A DNA stretch of 64,000 nt from Bacteroidales bacterium. Lineage in GTDB: Bacteria > Bacteroidota > Bacteroidia > Bacteroidales > UBA932. The position numbers and the translations under genes are program-made. The notes below the pieces were generated by a model that ran no database searches, was not told where the DNA came from, and saw only the letters and a list, made by a program, of their open reading frames with translations. Below are positions 10,369 through 22,700 of this stretch, piece by piece; the first letter of the stretch is position 1, and every line of letters starts with the position of its first letter. The stretch is from assembly GCA_017513445.1 (NCBI GenBank), contig JAFXFS010000015.1, positions 35,886 to 99,885 of the forward strand. The letters run 5' to 3'.

Positions 10369-10388
10369 TGAAAAAATAAAAATATTCT

Positions 10389-10396
10389 TATATTTG
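10389..10396 (+). promoter_or_regulatory. promoter -7 box for the Na/Pi transporter gene
   Basis: TATATTTG fits TAnnTTTG and lies 23 bases ahead of the ATG at 10419, divergent from the promoter at 10361. This implies a very short leader. Confidence 0.5.
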
Positions 10397-10418
10397 CGGA
10401 ACTATTAAATTAGGGTAA

Positions 10419-12146
10419 ATGGGTGTAATTTTACAAATTTTTACATTGTTGGGCTCATTAGCACTATTCCTTTATGGAATGACTTTAATGAGCGAGTCTT
10501 TACAGAAAGTGGCCGGTTCCGGCTTAAGATCTTTCTTAGCGTCAATGACCTCTAATCCTTTCAAAAGAGTTTTAACAGGTCTATTTATTACGGCAATTAT
10601 TCAATCCTCTTCAGCTACAACAGTAATGGTGGTGAGTTTTGTAAATGCCGGCTTACTCTCTCTAATTCAAGCTATTGGCGTAATTATGGGTGCCAATATC
10701 GGTACTACAGTCACTGCTTGGATTATTTCATTATTGGGATTTAAAGCTGACATATCAATCCTTTCAATTCCTTTGATTGCTGTTGGTTTTGTCTTCAAAA
10801 TGTTGAAGTCAAATAAGAAGAAAACCATCGGAGATATGATCATCGGCTTCGCGCTATTGTTTATGGGTTTAAGCGCGTTGAAGAGTTCTGTGCCAGATTT
10901 GAATAGCACACCTGAGGTTTTGGAATTTTTGAGAAACTGGACAAGTTGGGGATTCTGGTCTATCTTGATATTTGTCGGAATAGGTACACTTCTTACAATT
11001 GTACTTCAATCATCATCTGCAACAATGGCGCTTACTTTGGTTATGGTAAGTATGGGTTGGATTCCATTTGAAATTGCTGCAGCGATGGTTATGGGTGAGA
11101 ATATCGGTACTACTATTACTGCCAATATTGCAGCATCTGTTGGTAATGTGGGTGCGAGGCGAGCTGCGTTAGCACATACAGTCTTTAACCTGTTTGGTGT
11201 ATTGTGGGTGCTTATACTTTTCAAACCATTCTTAAATTTGGTTTCCAATATTATCACAAACCTATTTGGATATCCAGATCCATTTATGGAATATTCAGCG
11301 GCAACTTCTCAGTATGGCGCAGATGTGGCCTCAACCGGATCTCTATATGCTATATCAATGGTTCACACTCTATTCAACTTGTTTAATACACTGTTGTTAA
11401 TCTGGTTTGTTCCATTGATCGAGAAACTTGTTGTGAAACTTATCCCTCAAAAACAAGAGGACGAAATCTTCAGATTGACTTTCATCCAGGGTGGTGTCCT
11501 TTCTACTCCTGAATTGTCTTTGGAACAAGCTCAACGTGAGATAGTTAGCTTCGCAAAATTGATGAAACGTCAAAATGGCTACACAGAGCAAATTCTTGTT
11601 GAAGAGGATGATGACAAGTTTGATGAACTATTCAAAAAATTGGAGCACTACGAAGAGGTGGCTGATAGAATTGAGTTTGAAATAGCAAGTTATCTAAATC
11701 AGGTGGCAGAGTTCAATTTGAGTGATATTGCAGGACGCCGCGTTCAAGCTATGTATAGAATAGTCGGTGAGCTTGAAAGTATCGGTGATTCAGGTTACAA
11801 TCTTGGCCGTATTCTTCAAAGAAAGCGTCTGAATGGAAGCAAATTCGATGAGAATATGAACAAAAAACTTCTCAGAATGATTCATCTTTTGAATGATGCT
11901 TTCGATGCTATGATAGAAAATCTTGATAAGGATTATGTAAAGGTAACAGAGATAACAAATGCTGTATCAGCAGAAGAGGTTATCAATGATTATCGCGATG
12001 CACTTCGTGAAGAGCACTTAAGAAATCTTGAGAACCAATCATATAACTATCTGACAGGTGTTTACTACATCGACTTGGTAAATGAGTGCGAAAAGATGGG
12101 TGATTATATGATCAATATCTCAGAATCAGTATTGGAACTTTCATAA
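10419..12146 (+). CDS. Na/Pi cotransporter family protein with PhoU-like domain
   Basis: A 575-residue protein: an N-terminal membrane part (residues 1-330) with the duplicated family motif QSSSATT near residue 63 and QSSSATM near 193, each at the heart of a repeat, and a cytoplasmic helical PhoU-like domain (about 340-575). Such NptA/YjbB-type proteins move phosphate with sodium, often outward in bacteria. The direction and ion are family inference. The gene stands alone between a divergent promoter pair and a terminator. Confidence 0.9.
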   Translation: MGVILQIFTLLGSLALFLYGMTLMSESLQKVAGSGLRSFLASMTSNPFKRVLTGLFITAIIQSSSATTVMVVSFVNAGLLSLIQAIGVIMGANIGTTVTAWIISLLGFKADISILSIPLIAVGFVFKMLKSNKKKTIGDMIIGFALLFMGLSALKSSVPDLNSTPEVLEFLRNWTSWGFWSILIFVGIGTLLTIVLQSSSATMALTLVMVSMGWIPFEIAAAMVMGENIGTTITANIAASVGNVGARRAALAHTVFNLFGVLWVLILFKPFLNLVSNIITNLFGYPDPFMEYSAATSQYGADVASTGSLYAISMVHTLFNLFNTLLLIWFVPLIEKLVVKLIPQKQEDEIFRLTFIQGGVLSTPELSLEQAQREIVSFAKLMKRQNGYTEQILVEEDDDKFDELFKKLEHYEEVADRIEFEIASYLNQVAEFNLSDIAGRRVQAMYRIVGELESIGDSGYNLGRILQRKRLNGSKFDENMNKKLLRMIHLLNDAFDAMIENLDKDYVKVTEITNAVSAEEVINDYRDALREEHLRNLENQSYNYLTGVYYIDLVNECEKMGDYMINISESVLELS

Positions 12147-12173
12147 GAGAATAGATTCAGTTACTATAAAACG

Positions 12174-12208
12174 AAAGGTCAGCCCTGTTGAGGAGCTGAC
12201 CTTTTTTA
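12174..12208 (+). terminator. terminator after the Na/Pi gene
   Basis: AAGGTCAGC (12175-12183) pairs with GCTGACCTT (12194-12202), followed by a T run. It lies between convergent genes. Confidence 0.85.
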
Positions 12209-12226
12209 ATTGGCTTATTGAGATTT

Positions 12227-14132
<1,906 letters not shown>

Positions 14133-14171
14133 TTTTATTATGTTTTTTAAATTTTATCAAATTTCACTGTA

Positions 14172-14215
14172 AATATAGCAAACTAAGTGCCAAATCATAA
14201 CTGTGACAAAATGAC
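14172..14215 (-). promoter_or_regulatory. probable groESL promoter region
   Basis: On the minus strand TTAGTTTG (about 14179-14186) resembles the TAnnTTTG box, and TTTTG lies about 19-20 bases upstream of it. No CIRCE inverted repeat (TTAGCACTC) is seen, so HrcA control is not supported. Confidence 0.4.
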
Positions 14216-14259
14216 ATTGAAAGAAATTTTAAAAAACATTATATTTGCTCAAATTTGAT

Positions 14260-14703
14260 ATGCTTTCTCTTATGACAGATATTGATTTTATGAAATATGC
14301 TCTAAAGGAGGCACAATATGCATACGAAGATGGAGAAGTGCCTATTGGAGCTGTGATTGTAGCCAATGGAAGAGTTATAGCAAAGGCGCACAACTTAACA
14401 GAGACATTAACTGATGTAACAGCGCACGCTGAGATGCAGGCGATAACAATTGCTTCGGAATATCTTGGTGGGAAATATCTTAAAGGTTGTACAATCTATG
14501 TTACTGTTGAGCCGTGTCCTATGTGTGCAGCAGCTCTTGCGTGGGCTCAGATAGATAGAATTGTATATGGAGCAAAGGATGAAAAGAGGGGATATTCTCT
14601 TTTCTCACCATCTCTTCTTCATCCCAAAACAGAGGTATTGACTGGCATCCTCGAGGGAGAGTGTTCTGAAATAGTGAAAACTTTTTTTAAAGAGAAGAGA
14701 TAA
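14260..14703 (+). CDS. Nucleoside deaminase, TadA-like
   Basis: A protein of about 147 residues with the zinc deaminase signature: HAE in VTAHAEMQA and PCPMC in VTVEPCPMCAAALAWAQ. It has the length of tRNA adenosine-34 deaminase (TadA), which makes inosine at the tRNA-Arg wobble base. Guanine and cytosine deaminases share these motifs, so the substrate is not certain. A likely promoter (ATATTTG at 14241-14247) rules out the TTG at 14245, so the start is the ATG at 14260 or at 14272. Its stop abuts the next gene (TAATG). Confidence 0.85.
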   Translation: MLSLMTDIDFMKYALKEAQYAYEDGEVPIGAVIVANGRVIAKAHNLTETLTDVTAHAEMQAITIASEYLGGKYLKGCTIYVTVEPCPMCAAALAWAQIDRIVYGAKDEKRGYSLFSPSLLHPKTEVLTGILEGECSEIVKTFFKEKR

Positions 14704-15167
14704 TGGGTGGTTTAGAAGGATTAGGTTTAGTAGGACTTTTTATTGGCTCTTTTTTGGCATCGACAATTGTCCCTTTTAGTTCAGATGTACTTTTCATAGG
14801 AATTTTAGCCACCGGAATTTCACCTGTGGCCTGTTTGATAGTTGCTACTATTGGAAACTGGTTTGGTGGAATTACATCTTATGCAGTTGGTCATATTGGA
14901 AAATGGGAGTGGATTGAGAAGTGGTTTCACGTCAAAGAGGAGACTCTGGTCAAGCAAAAAGATAAAATCAGTAAATATGGTCCACCATTAGGTTTAGTCA
15001 GTTGGCTGCCAATTGTTGGGGATCTGTTTGCTATTGGTATGGGTTTTTATAGAATCAACTTCTGGAAGTGCTCTATCTATATGCTTATAGGACGTTTCTT
15101 GAGGTTTTTAGTATGGTTCTTACTATTCCAGGAGTATGGAGAGCAAGTGCTCAATATGTTTAAATAG
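14703..15167 (+). CDS. YqaA/DedA-family (VTT domain) membrane protein
   Basis: A 154-residue protein with four or five membrane segments. The pattern IGNWFGGITSYAVGHIGKW and the later WLPIVGDLFAIGMGFYRIN are typical of the small YqaA branch of the VTT/DedA fold, whose larger relatives are lipid scramblases or flippases. The substrate is unknown. The start shares one base with the deaminase stop, so translation is probably coupled. Confidence 0.85.
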   Translation: MGGLEGLGLVGLFIGSFLASTIVPFSSDVLFIGILATGISPVACLIVATIGNWFGGITSYAVGHIGKWEWIEKWFHVKEETLVKQKDKISKYGPPLGLVSWLPIVGDLFAIGMGFYRINFWKCSIYMLIGRFLRFLVWFLLFQEYGEQVLNMFK

Positions 15168-15169
15168 AT

Positions 15170-15780
15170 AGGCGATAGATTGCCGGGCTTCGCCCAGCAA
15201 TGACGGTTCTGATTTAGTATAACGATTTTGATTTCGTCATTCCCGAACTTGTTTCGGGAATCTGTTATAGATTGCCGGGCTTCGCCCAGCAATGACGGTT
15301 CAACATTAGTCATTCCCGAACTTGTTTCGGGAATCTGTTTCCACCTGGCACGCCCAATCCTTGTCAGAGTGCGTTCTGAGGCACATCACCCGTTCCAGGT
15401 GGACACTATTCACCTCCCACCTGGCACACTCAATCCTTGCTAGAGTGTATTTTGAGGCGCATTACCCGTTCCAGGTGGGCATCGTTCTCCTTCCACCTGG
15501 CACACCCAATCCTTGTCAGAGTGTGTTCTGAGGCACATCACCCGTTCCAGGTGGCCACTATTCACCTCCCACCTGTCACGTTTTCCGTCATTCCCGAACT
15601 TGTTTCGGGAATCTGTTTCAATGGTTGCGACCAATAGATTGCCGGGCTTCGCCCAGCAATGACGTGAGAGAACTTCGCCCAGCAATGACCTGAAAGAGCT
15701 TCGCCCAGCAATGACGAGAGAGAGCTTCGTCCAGCAATGACTTGAAGGGAATGTTTCGCCCAGCAATGACTCTACTGATT
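15170..15780 (+). repeat. Composite hairpin-repeat locus 1 (with 76-bp tandem units)
   Basis: This 610-base gap holds no supported gene. In order: a module B hairpin (GATTGCC-GGGC-TTC-GCCC-AGCAATGACG) at about 15178; a module A hairpin (CGTCATTCCCGA, loop, TCGGGAATCTGTT) at 15236; B again; A again at 15310; and three full 76-bp units starting CCACCTGG at 15341, 15417 and 15493. A degenerate half unit follows at 15569, then another A hairpin joined to TTTCAATGGTTGCGACCA, another B hairpin, and four or five tandem copies of the 3' half of B to about 15775. Confidence 0.9.
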
Positions 15781-15826
15781 CGTTACACTTCCAAATTACA
15801 AAAAATAAAAAAAATGCCATAAAAAA

Positions 15827-15856
15827 TTGTAATTTAGAAAAAAGTCACTATCTTTG
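15827..15856 (+). promoter_or_regulatory. tRNA-Gln promoter
   Basis: TTG at 15827-15829, exactly 19 bases, then TATCTTTG at 15849-15856: a full Bacteroidetes promoter 10 bases ahead of the tRNA. Confidence 0.8.
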
Positions 15857-15866
15857 CGGACGCAAT

Positions 15867-15937
15867 TGAGTTATGGTGTAATGGTAGCACAACAGGTTTT
15901 GGTTCTGTTTGTCAAGGTTCGAATCCTTGTAACTCAA
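15867..15937 (+). tRNA. tRNA-Gln (UUG)
   Basis: A 71-base cloverleaf. The acceptor TGAGTTA pairs with TAACTCA, and the D arm contains GGTAGC. The anticodon loop TTTTGGT reads TTG, and the T arm AAGGTTCGAATCCTT is intact. CCA is not encoded. Confidence 0.95.
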
Positions 15938-15938
15938 C

Positions 15939-15971
15939 TAAAAAAGTCGGCTGAAAAGTCGACTTTTTTGT
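15939..15971 (+). terminator. terminator after tRNA-Gln
   Basis: AAAAAGTCG pairs with CGACTTTTT around a short loop. It can serve both the tRNA and the convergent gene ending at 15972. Confidence 0.8.
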
Positions 15972-17192
15972 TTATAAACTCTTTGCAAACTCCAACAGAG
16001 ATGGGTAATACCCAACTATATCCATATTTGAGCGATCTCGGTTAGCATATTTATCTCCAACAAGTATCGCCGGTATTCCTGCATTGTTTGCAAATTTTAT
16101 ATCTGAGGTAGTATCTCCGACCATAAAGCATTTAGAGTAATCAATTTCAGGGAAATCCTCCTTAATTTTTATAGCCATACCTATATTTGGTTTACGATTG
16201 AAACTGTTTTTGTCGTGGTCTGTACAAGAGTAAATTTTATCAATTCGACCTCCGCTCTGTGCTATTTCAGAACTCATAAAGTCATTGATCTCGCGAAGAT
16301 CTTTCATTGACATAACGCCAATTCCAACACCACGCTGATTGGATACAATAAAAATCTTGCTGAATAGAGGGTTAAGAATTCTCATTGCTTCAAGTACGCC
16401 ATCAATAAACTCGAACTCTTCAGGAGTTTTAACATAATCATCTACAATCTGATGATTTATAACTCCGTCTCTGTCAAGAAATAGGGTGTCATATTTTTTA
16501 TATTTTCCCTTTCTGAAATCTTGAGCTGCAGATGAAAAACTCTCCGGATCGTCCAAATCAGCGAAGTATCCATCTGATGGGAATCCACACATATACCCAG
16601 AATAAACCACAGTTTCTATATAGTCTGAATATAGGGAGAAATCTTCATTATATTGCTGAAAATCAGCGCGATTAGCAATACATACCCCACCACAAACATA
16701 GCCGCTGTCGCTATAGCCTACCTCTGTAAAAAATGAGATGTGATGGCTTTTTTTGTCAAATCCTACACTCTGATATCTACTATAATTATTCAATTTCTTA
16801 AGTGCAAGAGTAACTTGCGCTCCAGATTCTCTGTGAGACTCTATCATCTTGTGATAATCAAGAGTCAGAAACATATTGGAGTTGAAGATAAAGAGATTCT
16901 CTTGGTCGGATAACTCCATTGCGTGTTTTACGGCAAGTCCACTTTTGCAAGGAGTTTTCTCTACAGAAAGGGATATTTTGGTTGAATATACCGAACCTTC
17001 AAGCCACCATTTCAGGTCTTGATACTCTCTATCCATAGCGATGATAATATGTTGAAACCCATTCAGAGAGAGGGTTTCAATAAGGTAGTGTAGAAAGGGT
17101 TTTCCAGCCACATTTTCCAATGACTTAGGTAGATGTTCCTTTTCAGTCACATCAATCTCTCCGAAATGTCCAACCAAGACAACAGCATCCAT
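15972..17192 (-). CDS. Nucleotidyltransferase-HAD phosphatase fusion (HddC/GmhB-like)
   Basis: A 406-residue two-domain protein. Residues 1-225 resemble sugar-phosphate nucleotidyltransferases (PKSLENVAGKPFLHYLIETL; FIFNSNMFL in place of the usual D-x-D site). Residues 232-406 are a HAD-IIIA phosphatase like GmhB (FLDRDGVINHQ, SNQRGVGIG, RKPNIGM, MVGDTTSDIKFANNAGI). Such pairs make the nucleotide-activated heptose precursors of surface glycans. The phosphate-binding GGxGTRL loop is replaced by VGHFGEI, and most of the GmhB zinc cysteines are missing, so the N-terminal half may be inactive. The gene stands alone. Confidence 0.75.
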   Translation of the reverse strand: MDAVVLVGHFGEIDVTEKEHLPKSLENVAGKPFLHYLIETLSLNGFQHIIIAMDREYQDLKWWLEGSVYSTKISLSVEKTPCKSGLAVKHAMELSDQENLFIFNSNMFLTLDYHKMIESHRESGAQVTLALKKLNNYSRYQSVGFDKKSHHISFFTEVGYSDSGYVCGGVCIANRADFQQYNEDFSLYSDYIETVVYSGYMCGFPSDGYFADLDDPESFSSAAQDFRKGKYKKYDTLFLDRDGVINHQIVDDYVKTPEEFEFIDGVLEAMRILNPLFSKIFIVSNQRGVGIGVMSMKDLREINDFMSSEIAQSGGRIDKIYSCTDHDKNSFNRKPNIGMAIKIKEDFPEIDYSKCFMVGDTTSDIKFANNAGIPAILVGDKYANRDRSNMDIVGYYPSLLEFAKSL

Positions 17193-17211
17193 AGTATAAG
17201 TGTTAATTATA

Positions 17212-17219
17212 CAAATATA
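17212..17219 (-). promoter_or_regulatory. promoter -7 box for the nucleotidyltransferase-HAD gene
   Basis: CAAATATA on the plus strand reads TATATTTG on the minus strand, 20 bases ahead of the start at 17192. No convincing -33 box. Confidence 0.4.
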
Positions 17220-17289
17220 AGAATTAAAGAGATAATAACTAAAAGATATTTTTTTTTACTTTGTGGCGGTAATTTTAAATAGTATAGAT

Positions 17290-18945
17290 ATGAATTGGTT
17301 GAATGAACTCTTTTTTGGAGAAAGTATTGCCCACTCAATCTTTGCAATATCGTTGGTAATTGCACTGGGTGTGGTTTTGGGGAGGATTAAGATAAAAGGT
17401 ATCTCTATTGGAATGACTTGGATTCTCTTTGCCGGTATATTTGTTTCACATTTCGGAATGAGGGTAGATGACACCATTTTAAAAATATTGAAAGAATTTG
17501 GATTGATATTATTTGTCTATTCAATTGGTTTACAGGTTGGTCCGAGCTTCTTTTCATCATTCAAAAAGGGAGGAGTTAAATACAATCTATTGGCGCTAAT
17601 TGGTATTTTTGCAAGTGTTGCAGTCACATATATACTTCATCTCGCAACTAAAGTTCCAATGCCGGCAATGGTCGGTATTATGTCGGGAGCTGTAACAAAT
17701 ACCCCGGGTCTCGGTGCGGCACAGCAGACTGCAATTGACCTATTTGGAGCAGATGACCCATCAATTGCAACCGGTTATGCAGTGGCCTATCCGTTGGCTG
17801 TAGTTGGAGCAATATTGACAATAGTTATCCTTAAGAATCTCTTTAAGGTGGATATTGCTAAAGAGAGGGAGGAGTTGACTCGTTCTGAAAGTAGTGGAAC
17901 AAATGCAACTCGATTTACATTAACTGTAACAAATAATGAGATTAATGGGTTGACAATCAGCGAAATACGCGATAAAGTGCAACGTAACTTTGTTATCACA
18001 CTAATTAAAAGAAAGAGTGGAGAGGAGGAGATGGCGAAGGCGGATTCCAAATTATTTTTAGGTGACAGAGTTAAAATGATTACTTCATCAGCTGCGCAAC
18101 CTATTGTAATAGAGATGTTTGGAGAGTTAGATAAGAGTGGAGATTGGAAAGAGATCAATACTCAATTTGTTTCTCGAAAAATCGTAATTACAAATTCAGC
18201 TATAAATGGTAAGAATCTGGCACAACTTCGCTTGAGAAGTTATGGTGTGAACATTACAAAAGTGAGTCGTTCAGGTGTTGATTTTATGGCTGGAGCAAAT
18301 CTTGAATTGAGGGTAGGGGATAGAGTTACTATGGTTGGTACAACTCAATCAATAGATATAGTAGAGAAAAAATTGGGCAACTCAATCAAACAACTTGATA
18401 CACCAAATCTCTTCCAGCTATTTATAGGTATTCTTCTTGGTGTGGCACTTGGAACACTTCCTATAGTAATACCAGGTATGCCTCAACCTATAAAAATCGG
18501 TTTGGCAGGAGGTCCATTGATCGTAGCGATTCTTATGAGTTGTTTTGGCCCTCGTTATAAAATAGTTACATATACCACCAACTCAGCAAGTCTTATGTTG
18601 AGAGAGATTGGTATCTCGATTTTCCTTGCCTGTGTTGGTATTAGTGCCGGAGAATCGTTTGTCCCTACAGTTATAAATGGAGGATATTTATGGATTCTTT
18701 ATGGTTTGATAATTACAATGATACCGCTTTTGATTATGGGTTATGTTGGTCGTAAGTTTATGAAAATCAATTATATACTCCTAAGTGGTATAATGTCAGG
18801 AACGATGACTTCTCCAGCAACTCTTGCTTATGCAAATGAGATGAGCGACAACGATATTCCATCAGTTAGTTATGCTACGGTCTATCCTCTGACAATGTTT
18901 ATGCGAGTGCTTATAGCACAGTTGATGATATTACTATTTGTTTAG
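17290..18945 (+). CDS. YidE/AspT-type transporter with two RCK_C domains
   Basis: A protein of about 551 residues from the ATG at 17290 (MNWLNELFFGES); a GTG at 17263 is also in frame but overlaps the likely promoter. Two membrane halves carry matching motifs (SGAVTNTPGLGAAQQ and SGIMSGTMTSPATLAYAN), typical of the aspartate:alanine exchanger superfamily. Between them are two regulatory RCK_C (TrkA-C) domains, roughly residues 205-365. The substrate is unknown; related proteins exchange carboxylates or amino acids. A 15-base gap to the next gene suggests an operon. Confidence 0.87.
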   Translation: MNWLNELFFGESIAHSIFAISLVIALGVVLGRIKIKGISIGMTWILFAGIFVSHFGMRVDDTILKILKEFGLILFVYSIGLQVGPSFFSSFKKGGVKYNLLALIGIFASVAVTYILHLATKVPMPAMVGIMSGAVTNTPGLGAAQQTAIDLFGADDPSIATGYAVAYPLAVVGAILTIVILKNLFKVDIAKEREELTRSESSGTNATRFTLTVTNNEINGLTISEIRDKVQRNFVITLIKRKSGEEEMAKADSKLFLGDRVKMITSSAAQPIVIEMFGELDKSGDWKEINTQFVSRKIVITNSAINGKNLAQLRLRSYGVNITKVSRSGVDFMAGANLELRVGDRVTMVGTTQSIDIVEKKLGNSIKQLDTPNLFQLFIGILLGVALGTLPIVIPGMPQPIKIGLAGGPLIVAILMSCFGPRYKIVTYTTNSASLMLREIGISIFLACVGISAGESFVPTVINGGYLWILYGLIITMIPLLIMGYVGRKFMKINYILLSGIMSGTMTSPATLAYANEMSDNDIPSVSYATVYPLTMFMRVLIAQLMILLFV

Positions 18946-18960
18946 GATTAAGAGTAGTAT

Positions 18961-19665
18961 ATGGAAAGAGTCTTATCATTTCTTCGTCAGCTTGAGTGTA
19001 ATAACAATAAAGCGTGGTTCGATAGCCACAGATCGGAGTATCTGGAGGTAAGATCTTTTTTTGAAGCGTTTGTCTCCTCTTTGATTGAAAAAATTGGGGA
19101 ATTTGATCCTACAATAGTGGACTTGACCGTCAAAGATTGTACTTATAGAATTAATAAGGATATGCGTTTTTCACGTGATAAATTGCCTTATAAAACACAT
19201 CTTGGGGCATACATTGTTCGCGGTGGCAAGAAATCAGGCTATAGTGGATACTATTTCCACATTGGAACGGGTAGTGAAAATAGTTACCCTGCACAACACA
19301 TATTGGCAATAGGTAACTATTTTACAGAACCGGCAGTCCTGAAAATATTGAGAGAGGATATAGATTTTGGTAAGGATGATTTTGATCAAATTATTAAAAA
19401 TCAGATAGATACACGCCTTTCTCTCGACCAGGACAATCTCTTGAAAAAGGTGCCAAAGGGCTTCTCTGCAGACTCCCCAAATGCGGAATACTTCAAGTTG
19501 AAAAACTTCTGCCTTTCATACCATTTTGATGATTCACTACTACTCTCAGATTCTCTGTTAGAAGAGGTCGTTGCCATCTTCAAGAGTGCAAAACCCTTCC
19601 TCGACTACATAAATAGAGCAATCGAGTTCAGTAAAGAGGAGCAAAATGTGAAGTGGGAGTTATAG
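18961..19665 (+). CDS. DUF2461 (TIGR02453-type) protein
   Basis: A 234-residue soluble protein with the DUF2461 signatures: NNNKAWFDSHRSEYLEVR near residue 13, then YRINKDMRFSRDKLPYKTH near 63 and GYYFHIG near 97. Found in many bacteria and fungi; no biochemical role is established that I know of. It follows the transporter gene by 15 bases. Confidence 0.85.
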   Translation: MERVLSFLRQLECNNNKAWFDSHRSEYLEVRSFFEAFVSSLIEKIGEFDPTIVDLTVKDCTYRINKDMRFSRDKLPYKTHLGAYIVRGGKKSGYSGYYFHIGTGSENSYPAQHILAIGNYFTEPAVLKILREDIDFGKDDFDQIIKNQIDTRLSLDQDNLLKKVPKGFSADSPNAEYFKLKNFCLSYHFDDSLLLSDSLLEEVVAIFKSAKPFLDYINRAIEFSKEEQNVKWEL

Positions 19666-19691
19666 TTTTGTGTAGGTACTCTAAAAAATAA

Positions 19692-19725
19692 GGCGACTAA
19701 AAAGTGATTTAGTCGCCCTCTTTTT
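19692..19725. terminator. bidirectional terminator
   Basis: GGCGACTAAA (19692-19701) pairs with TTTAGTCGCC (19708-19717), flanked by an A run on one side and a T run on the other. It serves both convergent genes. Confidence 0.85.
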
Positions 19726-19736
19726 TCCCTCCATCA

Positions 19737-22700
19737 CTAATTCAGCTGTTTCAATGCCTCTTCGATAGCTCTCTCTAATTGAGGATCGCGTCCTTTGAGT
19801 CTGTCTTCGAAGGTGTTTTTGATATAGATGTTCGGTTTTACACCAGTAGATTCGAGATCTTTGCCATCGAGTGAGTAGCAACCCCACGCAGGTAATCTCA
19901 AGTATGAGCCATCAAGAAGTGTGGTGCCTGATGTGAAAATTATCCATCGATAGGTCTCTGTGCCTACAATAGTGGCTAATCCAAGAGTTTGAATTCCATT
20001 GGAAGTTACCTCGGCATCAGAGAGACTTCTCTCATTAACAAGTGCGATGATTGGCATATCTCCAGGTGTTACATTCGGGTGAGAATTGGATGGAAAATCT
20101 CTATATGCCCAGTTGAAATGTCTCTTTTGTGCAAGGAATTCAAGCACTTCATTGTGGACATTTCCACCATTATTATATCGCAAGTCTAAAATGATAGCAC
20201 TCTTGCCAATAGTGCGGGTGTGCATATCTTTTAAGAATTCATTAAGCTCTTCAGCTCCCATATCTCTCATATGGGTATAGGCAATTTTTCCTTCTCCTAA
20301 CTTGTCAACCAATGCGCGGTTGGTATCTTCCCACTCATTGTAGAGCCAGTTTTTAACCTCAGAATAGTTTGTGGTATGTAATTTTACATCGACCTCTTTT
20401 CCATCACGACTAAAGGTCAATTTTACTTCAGGATTTTTGATTGCAGAGGAAAGATATGATTCTCTATTTATTTGATTATCAACCCTTTCTCCATTTACTG
20501 CCACTAAAATATCACCCTTTTGGAGATTAGCCTCTACTGTATTCGCCGGAGAATCGGTAAGCACTCTGTCTATTACAAATGGATTATCATTATCCCAAAT
20601 GATACCTGTCTCCATAGAGTATGTTTTTGTCAATGGAGCTTCAAGATCCTTGCCTGAAGAGCGGAATCCGAGGTGAGAGGAGTTCAATTCTCCCAACATA
20701 TCAGCCATTATGGTAATAAGGTTAGTCCTGCTACGAACATACGGAAGGAAAGATGCATAATAGTCTCTTTTGGCAGCCCAATCAACTCCGTGGAAATTAA
20801 CATCATAGAAGTTCTGATCCATAGCAGCCCAAGCTTCATAGAACATCTGTTCAAACTCCTTTTTAACATCCTTTTCTACAGCCACTTTAATATCGATTTT
20901 GGTAGTTTTGCCACTATTTAAATCAACTTTTGATATTCCATCACGGCCAACAAAATATAGGTCATTATCCGAAGATATAAAATATCCCCAGCTGATACCT
21001 TTAATCTCTTTAGGTTTAGCTTCAGGATCAGAAATTTCAAGACTGTAGGTGCCTCTTCTTGATGAATAAAGAAGATAGGATTTATCTTTAGATTTGAAAA
21101 TGTCGAGTGAGCGAGCATTGATATCCATAGGAATAGCTCTGCGAAGAATATCATTAAAATCTATCTTAACCTCTACTGAGCTTTTCTCCTTCTTAGCTGG
21201 TGCAGTTTCTACCTCTTTTTTGCCCTTTTTCGAAGGTTTTGCCTCTGGCTTATTTTCTGGAACATCCTTCTTTTCATCAGCGAAAAGTTTATCGTAAATA
21301 TCTGATTTGAAAGGTGTTACATTGTATCGGTCCAACGGTAGTTTATATAATTGTGCTTCACTGCCACCTCTCGGATAAGTCGTGCCATAGAAATTTGCCA
21401 CCATATAAAGATACTTGCCATCAGGAGAGAAAATAGGACTACCCTCGCTGCAGGCAGAGTTTGTAAGGTTGCGTAGAGTCTTATCTTTGAATGAGTAGAT
21501 ATAAATCTCTCCCTCAAATAGATTCATTGCCTCAAATGCAAGATATTGATCGTCTGGAGAGAAATTCAAAGTATAAGTAGAGTATGACCAGAATTGTGCA
21601 TCAGCAACTTTCTCTACACTATCATTATTAGTGTTAAGTGAGAGTACGGAGTGATTACCCTCTACAAATGCAATTTTGTCTCTCTTGTGAGATGGAGTTA
21701 AATTCTTGATATTGCAATTTGCAGAATATACCAAAGATTCTGGAGTAGAGCCGTCTGCTTTAATTTTGAAGATATTGGTATAACCTCTGTTTGTTCTTGT
21801 GTAGTACAGAGTTTTATTATCCTTAGCCCAAACAATTTCATCAACTCTTTCGTTTTGAGGAGTGTTGAGGCGCACTTGATATTTACCCTTAACATCGCTG
21901 ATATATAGAAGCCCTCTAATAGACATTGCGAACTTTTTGCCATCAGGAGAGATAGCCACAGTGCGAGGTTTTTCATTCTCGAAACTACGGACAACCTCTA
22001 CATTGTTGTCAGCTATAACTATTTGAGGTTTAGATACTTGTCCACTCTTAAGATCTAAATAATGGATTTGATACTCTAAAAGGAAAACCATTGCAGAACC
22101 ATCATAACTTATTGATGGATATTGTAATGAGTGTTCAAAAGAGGTCAATTGTTCTGCTTTACCATTAGGAGTATATTTTGCAATATTTGACTCTTGATTG
22201 AATTGATCTGTTACATAGTATAGATTACCCTCTTTATCTACCATTGGCCAGGTATCTTTTCCAATATAGTCAGTCAACTCTTTGTATTCGCTGGTAGCTG
22301 GATTCCACGACTTAATGTTAGGGTTATGGTCTCCAACATACCTTTTGCGTGTAGGGAAATTGTAACTTTCTCCCGATTCATTAAAGTAGATTTCTCCACT
22401 TTTTGGGTTTTCTACAACATTTGTAATAGTATTGAAATAATTATCGAATAATCTTATAGGTGTGCCGCCATCTACTGAGACTTTATATGTAGTGCGAGTA
22501 TTTGCACGATTTGTCTCAAAGTAGATATTTTTTGAATCTGAACTCCATTCGCTGACATAATCATTTGCCTCGTGCCAAGTCAATCTTTTAATATCTCCAC
22601 CTGCTGTTGGGACAATATAAACATCATAATTGCCTTGAATATCTGATGAAAATGCTATCCATTTGCCGTCAGGAGATACTTTTGGCTCTATTTCAGTTGA

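Noticed and set aside
14133..14244. CIRCE heat-shock element before groES
   Set aside because: No TTAGCACTC inverted repeat is present.
15228..15820. Several frames of 60-126 codons on both strands in repeat locus 1
   Set aside because: All are periodic translations of the 76-bp and hairpin repeats; the same peptides recur at 44.6-45.2 kb.
17256..17477. Reverse-strand frame over the start of the YidE-like gene
   Set aside because: Shadow of the forward gene; no start context or family likeness.
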